From: Strongylocentrotus droebachiensis
Lineage: Eukaryota > Echinodermata > Echinoidea > Camarodonta > Strongylocentrotidae
NCBI GenBank assembly: GCA_035222895.1
Contig: JAVYIG010000594.1
Span: 184,001-248,000 of the forward strand
Direction: 5' to 3'
Length of the DNA stretch: 64,000 bases
Position 1 is the stretch's first letter. Each line of letters begins with the position of its first letter. The notes under the pieces are model-generated. The model worked only from the letters and a program-made list of their open reading frames with translations, searched no databases and was not told the DNA's origin. Position numbers and translations under genes: made by a program. Below, one piece after another: positions 59,101 through 63,365 of this stretch.

Positions 59101-60579
59101 CGGGGTCTATATATGATCATACTGAGTAAGATTTACATGTTTAATTAGTCTGCAAAACGTGTGAAATTGTATGCAGAGAAACGAATTTGAATTCACGGAA
59201 GACGCTATTACGTAATCGCGAATCGTCTCGTTTTAAATTGAATGAAAATTTTATGAAAAAGAAACACGTTTTAATTCGAATGAAAATAAAATGTTTTTGA
59301 ATGATCGTTTTAGGAATTTAAATGCTAAAAAAAAAACGAATTTGAACTAAAAATAACAGCTGCGGTGACAGAATCGGCGAAATTGAATGAACATAAAACG
59401 AATTTGTGTGGCCAACTTACGAAACTGACCGAGATATCCTATAGTATATTTGTAAAGCGCTTAGAGACATTTCTACACTATAATTACATTCTATTATTTC
59501 GAAATGTATCATGTTTTGTTTTTCTCTTCTCCTCAAGCGAGGTTTATATTTTCATAATTTCAATACATATTTACATTAATTACTCAATAATTGAATGAAA
59601 AATAACATTGGCTTAAAATTAAAATATGTTCAACAATTCTTCCAGCTTAGTATTATTTTCTAACGTAACATTTATAAATTGCATATTGCGTATAATTTAA
59701 AATAGTATTCAGGAGAGCTTATTTCTTGTTTTCTAGGTCCTTACCTGCAACTAATATCTTTTCTCTTATTTGAAGTTCTACTTGGAATAGGTGAAATATC
59801 AAATTACAAATTATTTTACATAATCATATCCTTGCAATACAACAAAAAGTGAAACATTGAATCAACTTTTTCACAAGTGCTAAATTATTATTCACAGTTT
59901 GCCATTTATATAAATTTTCTTTCGAGGCAATAATCCTGTGAATCATCTTTAAATTAAATTGTTAGACTTTGTTATTTCGAATTTGCTTTGATTTAAATGA
60001 AAATACATCCTTTAAAAAAAAAGTCATTATCTAATTCAAGACAGGAATCGTGTATTATACAGTTATTGACTGGCAGGGAGTGTAATATAACATTGTTTGG
60101 ACCTGAAGGGAGTTATATTTCCCAAGTGGTTATATTTTCCCGAAGCACGCAGCGCTGAGGGAAAATATGGTCACGAGGGAAAATATAACTCCCTTCAGGT
60201 CCAAAAGAATGTTATATACCCCCTGCCGGTCAATAACTGTTATATTAGATAGCCTTGGTTTTTTGTTGTGGGGGGGGGGGGGGTCCATTTTTTTTTGCCC
60301 GAAATTTTTAATTTTTTTTCGGGGACATTCAAAATTACGGAAAAATAATCTGTTGAGACAGTTCAAGGAAAGAAAAAAAAAGGAAAAAAAAAAATTATAA
60401 AAAAATTGGGGGGGGGGGGGAATGTGACGAGCTCTGGACCAATCACATCTCGGTATCTGTCTAAGCTATCTAATATATGCTTATATTAAAACGGATACAA
60501 GTAAAACGACTATAAAATAAAATTAAGCACATGGTGGCCATTTCAATATGATTTAAACAAAACATAAAATACTTACCAT
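26749..60579 (-). CDS. Gene B: mucin-like C-type lectin with EGF domain (complete 16-exon model)
   Basis: Predicted secreted or surface lectin. Exons, high to low coordinate: 60579-60577 (ATG), 51802-51736, 51099-50908, 48573-48472, 48097-47999, 47324-47232, 46678-46577, 45896-45795, 45257-45159, 44282-44181, 38879-38778, 29369-29262, 28792-28691, 28272-28171, 27736-27635, 27158-26749. Each junction has AG/GT consensus. Every internal junction after exon 1 is phase 1 and the sum is 1887 nt with one terminal stop (628 aa). Layout: signal peptide about 1-24, Cys domain 24-87, EGF 88-121, Ser/Thr/Pro-rich stalk 122-492, long-form CTLD 493-628. The stalk should be heavily O-glycosylated (family inference). 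No transmembrane segment was seen after the signal peptide. Short extra exons could be missed, and the 9-kb gap between the 38.8-kb and 29.3-kb exons is the weakest link. The family is not recognised by name. Confidence 0.75.
27434..27562. repeat. GGA/GA microsatellite between CTLD exon and last M2 exon
   Basis: Purine-only run grading from (GGGGA)n to (GA)n. In an intron of gene B. Confidence 0.9.
27635..27736 (-). CDS. Gene B mucin-type exon M2 (fifth, next to the lectin exon)
   Basis: 102-nt phase 1-1 exon, acceptor TATTCCAG, donor GTAAGTAAGATAA. The peptide begins SAESSTSDATTKTTNNPTTT and ends MSDSTTSLETITY. It lies 476 nt upstream of the CTLD exon in transcript order and joins it in phase 1. 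Confidence 0.76.
28014..28052. mobile_element. Solo MITE end
   Basis: CAGGGGCGTCGCTAGACC followed by a G run, the same end sequence whose reverse complement (TTTTAGCGACGCCCG) sits in each mucin-exon intron unit. No partner end nearby. Confidence 0.5.
28171..28272 (-). CDS. Gene B mucin-type exon M2 (fourth)
   Basis: 102-nt phase 1-1 exon, acceptor CGTTTCAG, donor GTAAGTTAGA. The peptide begins TAELSTMDATTKPMTSPTIT and ends MSDTMTLQETITY. It is the most diverged M2 copy, with several Thr codons changed to Met or Ile, so it may be under weaker constraint. Confidence 0.72.
28597..28650. repeat. (GA)n microsatellite beside exon M1
   Basis: GA run just after the third gene B M1 exon in transcript sense. 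Confidence 0.85.
28691..28792 (-). CDS. Gene B mucin-type exon M1 (third)
   Basis: 102-nt phase 1-1 exon, acceptor CATTCAG, donor GTAAGAGAAAC. The peptide begins SVTTETETKSESSPTPKMPE and ends SDATISQVTTTSS. It has more substitutions than the other M1 copies but stays open. Confidence 0.78.
29128..29188. repeat. (GA)n-(G)n microsatellite beside exon M3
   Basis: GA run ending in G12; lies between the third M3 and M1 exons of gene B. Confidence 0.85.
29262..29369 (-). CDS. Gene B mucin-type exon M3 (third)
   Basis: 108-nt phase 1-1 exon, acceptor TTTCTTCAG, donor GTATGTCTAGG. The peptide begins IIESTTELTTKPTTSPTTTM and ends SDTTTSQNTTTSG, closer to the gene A M3 exon (3598-3705) than to the other gene B copies. 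The EGF exon expected upstream is absent; unrelated DNA lies there. Confidence 0.8.
29400..30400. other. Gene B intron where an EGF exon is expected
   Basis: 29430-29740 and 30265-30340 match the gene A sequence that leads to its EGF exon (about 3770-4060 and 4090-4160). An insertion of about 0.5 kb interrupts it at 29745-30265, and homology stops at 30345 before the EGF exon. The EGF exon of this block is gone. Confidence 0.6.
30407..30846. repeat. Exact 220-bp tandem duplication
   Basis: Units 30407-30626 and 30627-30846 are identical base for base by eye, starting at GAAAATCAGGAAAACTACTA. Very young, or an assembly duplication. Confidence 0.95.
30890..32650 (+). pseudogene. Decayed multi-exon coding remnant with C2H2-like motif
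   Basis: A plus-strand exon-like piece 30890-31054 (acceptor TTCCTGTAG, donor GTTAGT) reads DCPLCTGKK and, one frame over, SNHLSAVHGMSKDERKKFMQ, giving a C-x2-C...H-x3-4-H zinc-finger pattern broken by one base. Further open pieces are at 32076-32221 (contains SYFADKWSPRSDVVAKMQLD, donor GTAAAG) and 32565-32652 (KRRLLSKSDEEDMRGAMERA). No complete frame. Likely a dead gene or transposon-derived gene inserted in the gene B intron on the opposite strand. Confidence 0.5.
33490..34630 (+). mobile_element. Degenerate CR1/L2-like LINE fragment
   Basis: Broken frames keep RT-type phrases: DPIPTYFLKECIKELAPVIT near 33570, FPDSLKEAHISPILK near 33670, QRIQNSAAWLITRTRLHDHI and LEKLHWLPVKQRIDFKILTL at 34100-34225. 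The 3' end is GCGCTATATAAGGATGG plus (TTA)n at 34590-34626. A ~100-bp internal tandem duplication occurs at 33752-33955. Catalytic motifs are missing; inactive. Confidence 0.8.
34631..36850. other. Gene B intron, no feature recognised
   Basis: AT-rich unique-looking DNA with short frames only. No splice-supported exon, repeat array or RNA gene seen. Confidence 0.5.
36900..37015. repeat. (AT)n and (TAG)n microsatellites
   Basis: Alternating AT at 36909-36928, ATATAG near 36950, then TAG/GTA trinucleotides to about 37010, directly beside the telomere-like tract. Confidence 0.9.
37058..37090 (+). repeat. Interstitial telomere-like repeat (GGGTTA)n
   Basis: Five consecutive GGGTTA/TTAGGG units in a gene B intron. 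TTAGGG is the telomere repeat of most deuterostomes, consistent with the organism guess. A degenerate TTAGGG patch also occurs near 48910-48965. Confidence 0.9.
37100..38230. other. Gene B intron, no feature recognised
   Basis: AT-rich, no domain-bearing frame. Ends in a GA microsatellite at 38143-38215 of the same kind as those beside mucin exons. Confidence 0.5.
38232..38726. mobile_element. ~0.5-kb insertion next to the third M2 exon
   Basis: The duplicate block at 46520 reads GGCTAGACATATTATATTAATGATCAAATCC without interruption. Here about 500 nt lies between GGCTAGACATA and ATTAATGATCGAATGC. No coding potential or clear TIR; class unknown. Confidence 0.6.
38778..38879 (-). CDS. Gene B mucin-type exon M2 (third)
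   Basis: 102-nt phase 1-1 exon, acceptor CGTTTCAG, donor GTAAGTAAGA. The peptide begins SAESSTTDVATKTATRPMTT and ends VSDTTTSQETTASS, nearly identical to 46577-46678 including about 400 nt of flanking intron. It is isolated from its block partner at 44.2 kb only by the LINE insertion. Confidence 0.78.
39473..40610 (+). pseudogene. LINE ORF1 (gag-like, two CCHC zinc knuckles), frameshifted
   Basis: Starts at ATG 39473 (MAKITTNKYKGEP...), open to a TAA at 39634; a one-base shift near 39630 continues without stop (NIEIGRHFILQHVDPQ) into the long frame ending at 40608. Features: a Cys cluster CQLCGLQSPPGEPLCIKC, a long Pro/Gln-rich middle, then a complete CCHC knuckle C-x2-C-x4-H-x4-C (CEYCGEPNHNALSC). 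A second knuckle, CRNCLEYGH, is cut off from its last Cys by an 8-A run at 40581-40588. Role in intact elements: RNA binding and RNP formation. Confidence 0.75.
40602..43622 (+). CDS. LINE ORF2: AP endonuclease and reverse transcriptase
   Basis: The frame is open from 40602 to the stop at 43620-43622, with first ATG at 40902. The APE start motif VGHLNVRSL (about 40842-40868) lies before that ATG, so the natural start is upstream or translation is coupled to ORF1. Residues from the ATG: APE SETW (Glu12), GDLN (120-123), SDH (186-188); RT LDISKCFDSIDH, IPQGS (603-607), FADD (633-636); C-terminal SGGAIWNSLP. All catalytic residues of endonuclease and RT are present over 906 codons without a stop, so the protein could be active. 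Confidence 0.9.
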   Translation, partial: TLGQEESATVHHGHSITAQEENEHDKRASIITANDISDNVHHSIITANDISDNVHHTTNHKHSNEYSKCNFKLSKHNGLKVGHLNVRSLLDEIDEIRLLLMKIKFDVLCISETWLHDLINDNDVFIDNYVIIRKDRPKTMNKKRGGGVCVYILKSIPYTLRHDLISDSLEGIWFEMFFNHEQVLMSCIYRPPNADVSYFNNILDVLEKVSQENKELIILGDLNYDYILDHNLCNNPINLIENLFLMTQLVLKPTRVTSNSSKCLDHILTTIPERHAVTNVAKISLSDHYLIYTCIHFSLTKHNNHKEVTFRDYQRFDRDDFLQDLERSFDTSNLDFEDDMYNIDEKWFKWKSTFTEVCDKHAPLKTMRMKQRYCPWISKELVQLIYKRDFLKRKSDIDPAMKKDYKCIRNRITKLRRDNKRDYTKDVIRDCKKDSKKIWRELNKITGRKRKNDVLPNELNADQLNNFFASVGKMNRLKNDDFSWKHPECIYSFEFQRLKENVVYELLCKLGNVSNLDLFNVDSKLLCIGASVLSKPLVSLYNASLRNGSVPSDWKISKVTPIYKGKGKKDDPTNYRPISVTCHVIKILEKVIQKQLLIYLRMNELISIDQSAFLPNHSTNTCIHRTIDDWLESFNEKELVAACFLDISKCFDSIDHELLIKKLQCYGIKDEQLKWFSSYLFERSQMVFCHGILSNSKTLSNGIPQGSVLGPILFLFFINDIAQSLQTCTCNMFADDVVIYSSHKNIDELTILLQNDVHSIHRWYTQNNLKVNAEKTKIMLLSTRKAYNLNIYMDGTKMEQVHNFKYLGVEIDEHLTWDIHVKRLTRLISMKLFSLRNMSQYLDVKSLKLMYNTIILPCIDYSCTVWGNCSRQNKELLLRLQKRAARIITSNYDYENVRGDDLIKLMKWQSFDERRNYFLAVLMYKSVHGIAPTHLCNAIEMVCDRHNLNTRAADKTNVILPKPNLECFKNSLMYSGGAIWNSLPINLQNSTSISSFKYLYKRLYFH
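44020..44098. repeat. (GA)n microsatellite
   Basis: GA runs interrupted once by AAAACAAAA; between the LINE and the M1 exon. Confidence 0.9.
44117..44166. mobile_element. Palindromic mini-element, truncated copy
   Basis: GGCCCGAATTCACAAAGGAG, a GTCGAC centre and the returning arm, cut off before the final GGGCC. The complete copy is at 47134-47187. Confidence 0.8.
44181..44282 (-). CDS. Gene B mucin-type exon M1 (second)
   Basis: 102-nt phase 1-1 exon, acceptor TTGTTCAG, donor GTAAGAGAAAC. The peptide begins WVQTEAKTKSATSPTATMPE and ends TTSQETTTSS. Its downstream intron holds the 4.8-kb LINE at 39206-43994. Confidence 0.8.
44627..44730. mobile_element. 104-bp foldback element
   Basis: Outer arms ATATCGACTGCTT and AAGCAGTCGATAT; inner arms AGGCCTGGCTG with CAGCCAGACCT and TAGGCTC with GAGCCTA. 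It can fold into one long imperfect hairpin. A second copy is at 47666-47767. Confidence 0.85.
45159..45257 (-). CDS. Gene B mucin-type exon M3 (second)
   Basis: 99-nt phase 1-1 exon, acceptor CCTCACAG, donor GTATGTCTAAG. Same peptide as the first M3 except a few residues (ends SDTTTSQSTTTSG). It lies directly after the decayed EGF exon, repeating the EGF-M3 order seen at 48.5 and 48.0 kb. Confidence 0.8.
45619..45685 (-). pseudogene. Decayed EGF exon between mucin blocks
   Basis: Minus-strand sequence still reads CEETMVGYNC then SSSRIQGRHC, matching the middle and end of the intact EGF exons at 48472 and 4212. The 5' half is replaced by a GA/G-rich microsatellite, one core cysteine codon is lost and there is no usable acceptor. 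It marks the start of the second EGF-M3-M1-M2 block. Confidence 0.8.
45795..45896 (-). CDS. Gene B mucin-type exon M2 (second)
   Basis: 102-nt phase 1-1 exon, acceptor CGTTTCAG, donor GTAAGTAAGA. The peptide begins STQLSTADATSKPTTSPTTT and ends MSDKTTSQETTPSG. It is an M2 type exon with a more diverged start than its neighbour at 46577. Confidence 0.8.
46287..46495. repeat. ~200-bp (GA)n microsatellite
   Basis: Longest GA tract in the window, with scattered C, T and A interruptions. Between M2 exons of gene B. The overlapping Leu/Ser frames on the other strand are repeat artefacts. Confidence 0.95.
46577..46678 (-). CDS. Gene B mucin-type exon M2 (first)
   Basis: 102-nt phase 1-1 exon, acceptor CGTTACAG, donor GTAAGTAAGA. 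The peptide begins SAESSTTDVATKTATRPTTT and ends VSDTTTSQETTASS. The exon and its introns are almost identical to the block at 38778-38879, pointing to a recent duplication. Confidence 0.8.
47036..47112. repeat. (GA)n microsatellite
   Basis: GA run beside the M1 exon, in the same relative position as 44020-44098. Confidence 0.9.
47134..47187. mobile_element. 54-bp near-perfect palindrome
   Basis: Starts GGCCCGAATTCACAAAGGAG, centre GTCGAC, ends with the reverse complement; one mismatch. It sits in a mucin-exon intron of gene B. Size and form suit a tiny foldback MITE. Confidence 0.9.
47232..47324 (-). CDS. Gene B mucin-type exon M1 (first)
   Basis: 93-nt phase 1-1 exon, acceptor CGTTCAG, donor GTAAGAGAAAC. 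The peptide begins WKAKTKSATSPTATMPERSD and ends in a Thr/Ser run. It carries the M1 hallmark ATMPERSDATTS. It is 9 nt shorter than the 102-nt M1 norm, in frame. Confidence 0.78.
47666..47767. mobile_element. 102-bp foldback element, second copy
   Basis: Same arms and internal order as 44627-44730, at the equivalent place of the duplicated block, so it was carried along by the block duplication. Confidence 0.85.
47999..48097 (-). CDS. Gene B mucin-type exon M3 (first)
   Basis: 99-nt phase 1-1 exon, acceptor TTCCTCACAG, donor GTATGTCTAG (type M3 uses GTATGT rather than GTAAGT). The peptide is Thr/Ser/Pro-rich, starting STEEATNKPTTSPSATM and ending SDTTTSQGTTTSG. Serine and threonine clusters predict O-glycans. 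Nearly identical to the exon at 45159-45257. Confidence 0.8.
48472..48573 (-). CDS. Gene B EGF-like domain exon
   Basis: 102-nt phase 1-1 exon between acceptor TTTCGCAG and donor GTAGGTGTAA. It encodes six cysteines in the EGF spacing C-x4-C-x4-C-x8-C-x1-C-x8-C (residues 89, 94, 99, 108, 110, 119), with SSGFQGRHC as the typical end loop. The calcium-binding consensus is incomplete. It follows the Cys domain directly and precedes the mucin-type exons, so it probably lies near the base of the exposed N-terminus. Confidence 0.9.
49107..49672. mobile_element. ~566-bp TIR element (MITE)
   Basis: Left end TTAAAGGGATAGTTGGGTTC; the right end is its inverse, GAACTCAACTATCCCTTTAA. Interior non-coding AT-rich. 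A TA or TTA target duplication is plausible. Confidence 0.8.
50082..50185. repeat. (TAG)n trinucleotide array
   Basis: About 30 TAG/GTA units, then a G14 run. The Tyr- and Thr-repeat frames across it are artefacts. Confidence 0.95.
50400..50700 (+). mobile_element. tRNA-derived SINE
   Basis: Begins near a B-box-like GTACGAATCCCGACACGGCA, continues with ATATCCTTTGGCAAGATATT and AAATGGGTACCCGGTAGGAT, and ends GTAAAGCGCTTAGAGACA...AAGCGCTATATAAA with an ATT-rich tail. A piece of the same SINE flanks the big TIR element at 56602-59442. Confidence 0.65.
50908..51099 (-). CDS. Gene B exon 3: N-terminal Cys-containing extracellular domain
   Basis: 192-nt phase 1-1 exon after acceptor ATTACACACAG, ending at donor GTAAATC. 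Residues 24-87 contain Cys36, Cys49 and Cys84, the segment CKMVRLPDGTMLQTVPKLF, and the ending HTICRIP. Gene A exon 3 conserves KM-RL-DG-M-Q--PKL and the final ICRIP. The domain type is not recognised; a divergent beta-rich HYR or sushi-like module is only a guess. Conservation of both edges between paralogues supports the boundaries. Confidence 0.72.
51150..51560. repeat. TCC/CTT-rich pyrimidine tract
   Basis: About 400 nt almost purely pyrimidine on the plus strand, in gene B intron 2. Open frames across it are Pro/Leu/Ser or Glu/Gly low complexity and are not genes. Confidence 0.9.
51736..51802 (-). CDS. Gene B exon 2: signal peptide
   Basis: 67-nt exon between acceptor TAAATACAG and donor GTAAGAATAA. 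It encodes AKDQKIGVMWKLLFCTVTC followed by LSF: a basic start, then a hydrophobic core, then small residues across the junction into exon 3 (A-L-P-A). This fits a cleaved signal peptide of about 24 residues. It begins in phase 0 and ends in phase 1. The gene A counterpart is at 6502-6568. Confidence 0.8.
52491..54347. mobile_element. TIR element carrying a 1.5-kb minisatellite
   Basis: Left end CGAGCTTTCGATTTAGGCAC continuing CCGACGTC; the right end GACGTCGGGTGCCTAAAATC continuing GAAAGCTCG is its reverse complement with one extra A. The subterminal zones (52530-52640 and 54180-54300) are GC-rich and partly inverted too. The interior is almost wholly minisatellite. No transposase; a non-autonomous element. 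Confidence 0.85.
52645..54172. repeat. ~89-bp minisatellite (about 17 units)
   Basis: The unit is made of two related halves: GATAGAATGATAAAACAAAG AATAACATAAGAGAAG and GTGATAGAAGGAAGAAACAA AGAATAACATAAGGAAAG, often followed by ACAGAAAGAGGAA. Some units lack the last 6 nt. Because it has few stop codons on the minus strand it shows long Ser/Leu/Phe frames up to 434 codons; these are artefacts of the repeat. Confidence 0.95.
54658..55097. mobile_element. MITE with CAGGGGCGGATCTAG ends
   Basis: Left end CAGGGGCGGATCTAGC at about 54658; the right end GTAGATCCGCGCCTG at about 55083-55097 is its inverse. ATATA on both sides may be part of the target duplication. The interior has long T, G and C homopolymers. 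The end sequence resembles hAT-type MITEs (inference). Confidence 0.75.
55100..55480 (+). mobile_element. LINE reverse-transcriptase fragment
   Basis: Encodes YGVPQGSRLGPLRFTLFPIN around 55210-55270, the RT motif with IPQGS-like core, preceded by SYRLNRITLTDHN. The rest is degenerate and lacks the FADD motif. Dead fragment next to the MITE. Confidence 0.8.
57116..58415. mobile_element. Nested TIR element, same end family
   Basis: Ends ATAGGATTTCCCGGCCAAAT and its inverse ATTGGCCGGAAAATCCTAT. Inserted in the left arm of the larger element; removing it restores a good match to the right arm (GGAACT-A(TT)AA-GAGTGTC). A partial copy lies in gene A intron 1 (7205-8373). No functional frame; the A-rich AAGAAGAAAAAAAC stretch is shared. 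Confidence 0.85.
58536..58700. repeat. GTGATT/GATTGT low-complexity repeat
   Basis: Degenerate hexamer-like GTGATTGTGATTGAGATG repeat forming the loop between the arms of the long inverted repeat. Confidence 0.85.
60059..60240. mobile_element. 182-bp palindromic MITE
   Basis: Left arm ACAGTTATTGACTGGCAGGG...GGACCTGAAGGGAGTTATAT; the right arm is its inverse to GTCAATAACTGT. Arms about 70 nt with a short centre around GCAGCGCTG. Non-coding. Confidence 0.9.
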
Positions 60580-60700
60580 TTTACAAATCAATCTTCAAGG
60601 GCCTCCCAAAATGAGCAAACAGCACGATGATAACCTGATGTCTTTCTCGGATAAAAATAAATGAACAAATTTGACAACGAAGAAGCCTGTTGCTTAAATA
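60577..60700 (-). CDS. Gene B exon 1: 5'UTR ending in the start codon
   Basis: The last three exon bases (60579-60577) are ATG, followed at once by donor GTAAGTATTT. Exon 2 then opens with GCT AAA GAC, so translation begins M-A-K-D. Gene A has the same arrangement at 11908-11906, and the sequence around both is conserved, which supports it. The upstream end of the exon is not determined; 60700 is a placeholder. No TATA box was identified. Confidence 0.65.
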
Positions 60701-61758
60701 CACAAAGGCGGAAAATATAAACCGTAAGATTAAAACTGTAGGCTAATGCTACCGATCAATTGAAATCGCAGGAGACATATGACTGGATAACTACGTTCGA
60801 CCTATTGTAAATGTTAAATGATACGTTTTTCCTTCTCTGCAAGCGGTAAGCTCATATGAGAACGGGATTGATATGAACAGATAGATTGTGTTTTGTTGTT
60901 GAAATGCACGTTGCGATAGAAACAAGCTGGTATTAAGAGGCATGTTATATACATATATATTTTAAACAGACCATTATGCACTGTCAGATAAATTAATATC
61001 AAACTTCATCACATAACCTTCATGGATATTTCCGGCATGAACAATTTCCGGCATGAACACATGTATAATTGAATTCTAACAATGCGTCAAGCTTGGATGT
61101 TCTTGCTTTGACAGGATAATAGATGGCATCGTTTTCTCACACTCTCTCTCTCTCCATATTGCTCCGGTTGTCTCATTTTTGCTCGCTGGTCGTACATAGC
61201 AGACGACAATCGGCGGATTAGGCGACACTTGGTAGTGAATTTGTATGTGAGATTGCTTTGCTAAATATAAAATACAAGAACATTTTCCATATCTTTAAAC
61301 TATCATTGATATCTGATAATTAAACAGTTATTAGAATACACCTACCATACCAAACTACATAATACAATGAAATACTTGACATAAAGTAAGGGAGTTTGAT
61401 GTGGTGCACAATTGCACCCCTCTGTAAATAATCGAATAGTCCATGGCGATCATGAATATTCATGTTCTTGCTTACCTCGGCAAAATGTTTGCCTATCTTC
61501 AATTGAAAAATTACGGTGGGGGCATATGGAAACGTTTGCTGGTATTTGTCTCATAAAAGAAGTTGACCACAAACTGACTCACACACAGGGTTGAGTGCTC
61601 AGGGGTCATGGGCCACTGGCTTCATCGGACAGGTAGTTCCATTATGTGAATGGGTAAATTAACTATTACAAAATGAGGGGACACATTACATTGTACAATA
61701 GGGACACACATTGTTTTTATTGTGCAGAACATACTCTTTTATTGACTTACTTATTGCA

Positions 61759-62050
61759 TGAAACTATAAAACCAAAATGCATTTCGTATTCTAAAAATTG
61801 AAGTACAAAGAATAATAACAGGTGAATGAAATGCATAAACCCCACAAACACCTGGGGAGGAAGCATTCATAAATTTGAATAATGTAGTTAATAAACGACT
61901 CCGATGAAACTATAAAATCAAAATGTAATTTGCGTTCTGGCAATTGAAGTACAAAGAATGATAGTAGGTGAATGAAATGCTTCAACAACACAAACACCTG
62001 GGAAGGAAGCATCCATAAATTTGAATAATTTAGTTCATGAACGACTCCGC
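61759..62050. repeat. Two ~150-bp tandem repeats
   Basis: GAAACTATAAAA(C/T)CAAAATG begins both units (61759, 61909); both contain GAAGTACAAAGAAT, GGTGAATGAAATGC and CATAAATTTGAATAAT. About 88% identical by eye. Confidence 0.85.
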
Positions 62051-63245
62051 ATGTGGACGTTTGGTGGAGCAGAAAGCAGTGGATTCTTAACAACACGAAC
62101 CCATTTTACAGAATGTCGGAACGTAAATTAAATTTGGCGCGGTTGGAAAATGCATCTTTCTACCCTGCGACTGTAATGGTACGATCCAGTAAATTAAAAC
62201 AGTAAAATGGCTCTTATTTAAAAATTACTCATTAAATAAAACCCAAAACTTCAGTGTTATCAGACAAAATATGTTATATCTAATAATTAGAAAAAGATGT
62301 ATAAACATTATGAAAGTGTAGTATTTTACGATAAAATACATCGATTTAGCAAAGATGACGTCATTAGTGCGCTTGCGTCAGGGAATTCAAGGTCAAAAGG
62401 TCAATTCAGACGCTGATAAGTTATTGGTAAAGCCTTTTTGTTTCCTTTATTCCGACAAAATTATACAATCAATCAAAACAAGTTTAATACCAGAAGAAAG
62501 CTAACGATTAGTATTTTCATTAACCGCTTGCCCCAAAGTCGCTTGACCACAGTGAAACGAGTGAGAGCTTGCGAGAGCGGCCAAAGTGTGATTGAAACTC
62601 GCTATTTGCTCTTCTCAAACGCAAAAAGAGACGACATTGTGCTAGATAAATGTATTTTTTCCGACAAAAGTACAGAAAATTTGCATATGGTCTTTTTATA
62701 TTATACTTTATGAAATGTTACCCGAGTGACTTCTGGGCGCCCCAATGCTGGAAAGAAACGCACATTTTAGAAAACTTCACTTTTTCATGGAAAAATGCTT
62801 ATTTGTTCTATGCACGCAAGTCAGATTGAGCGGATGATACAACGTTTCCATATGTGGATGAAATAGACATAATGAACCCATCAGAACTGATCTATTATAA
62901 TTCATGCTTCTTATCCTTCGTGTGCTTGACCTAAAACCTTACAACCCCTTGACAAACTGAGTCCAAAGTTCGACTTGTTTCACATGTGTTATATAGGCAA
63001 TGGCGAGCTTGCAACCTATTTTGATCAAATTACGGTGGGTGAACTTTCAAAAGTCAATGGGACATGTGGGTTTCAATGAAAGAGCTAGTGATAACGTACG
63101 TCGGGGTGGATGTGCTTTGCGTTTAATTTTTTTTTTTTTTTTAACAATTTGGGGAGGGGGGGGTAAAATTCCATAGGCTAACATACTAGGCTGCTGACTC
63201 TGACGATAGGGGGCGTTGTCAAATGAAACTAAACGGAGCTATATG

Positions 63246-63345
63246 ACTCACATACACACACACTCACACACACACACGCACGCACACACACACTCACGCA
63301 CACACCAAATATACACACACATACACACACGCATACACGTATATA
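63246..63345. repeat. (CA)n microsatellite
   Basis: CA dinucleotides with CACG/CACT variants, then ATATAC. The minus-strand Val/Cys frame is an artefact. Confidence 0.95.
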
Positions 63346-63365
63346 CATATATATAAACATATATA

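Larger units (their letters stand above)
56602..59442. mobile_element. Long-inverted-repeat element with a nested relative
   Basis: Left end ATAGGATTTCTAGATCAATT; right end AAACTGACCGAGATATCCTAT is its diverged inverse. The arms pair over about 0.5 kb (56602-57115 plus 58416-58461 against 58938-59442), e.g. CACCGCAGCTGTTATTTTT against its complement. A second element (57116-58415) interrupts the left arm. The whole interrupts a SINE between ACCGGGGTAAT and GTATATTTGTAAAGCGCTTA. No transposase seen. Confidence 0.85.
51803..60576. other. Gene B intron 1
   Basis: 8.8 kb with no exon found. Made up largely of the elements listed separately (52491-54347, 54658-55097, 55100-55480, 56602-59442, 60059-60240), separated by DNA shared with gene A intron 1. 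It is longer than the gene A intron 1 (5.3 kb) because of these insertions. Confidence 0.6.
60701..63360. other. Upstream region of gene B
   Basis: 60700-61075 is shared with gene A upstream sequence. From 61080 the homology is lost. Contains a two-unit ~150-bp tandem repeat (61759-62050) and a short T-run/G-run remnant at 63127-63165. No gene seen. Confidence 0.5.
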
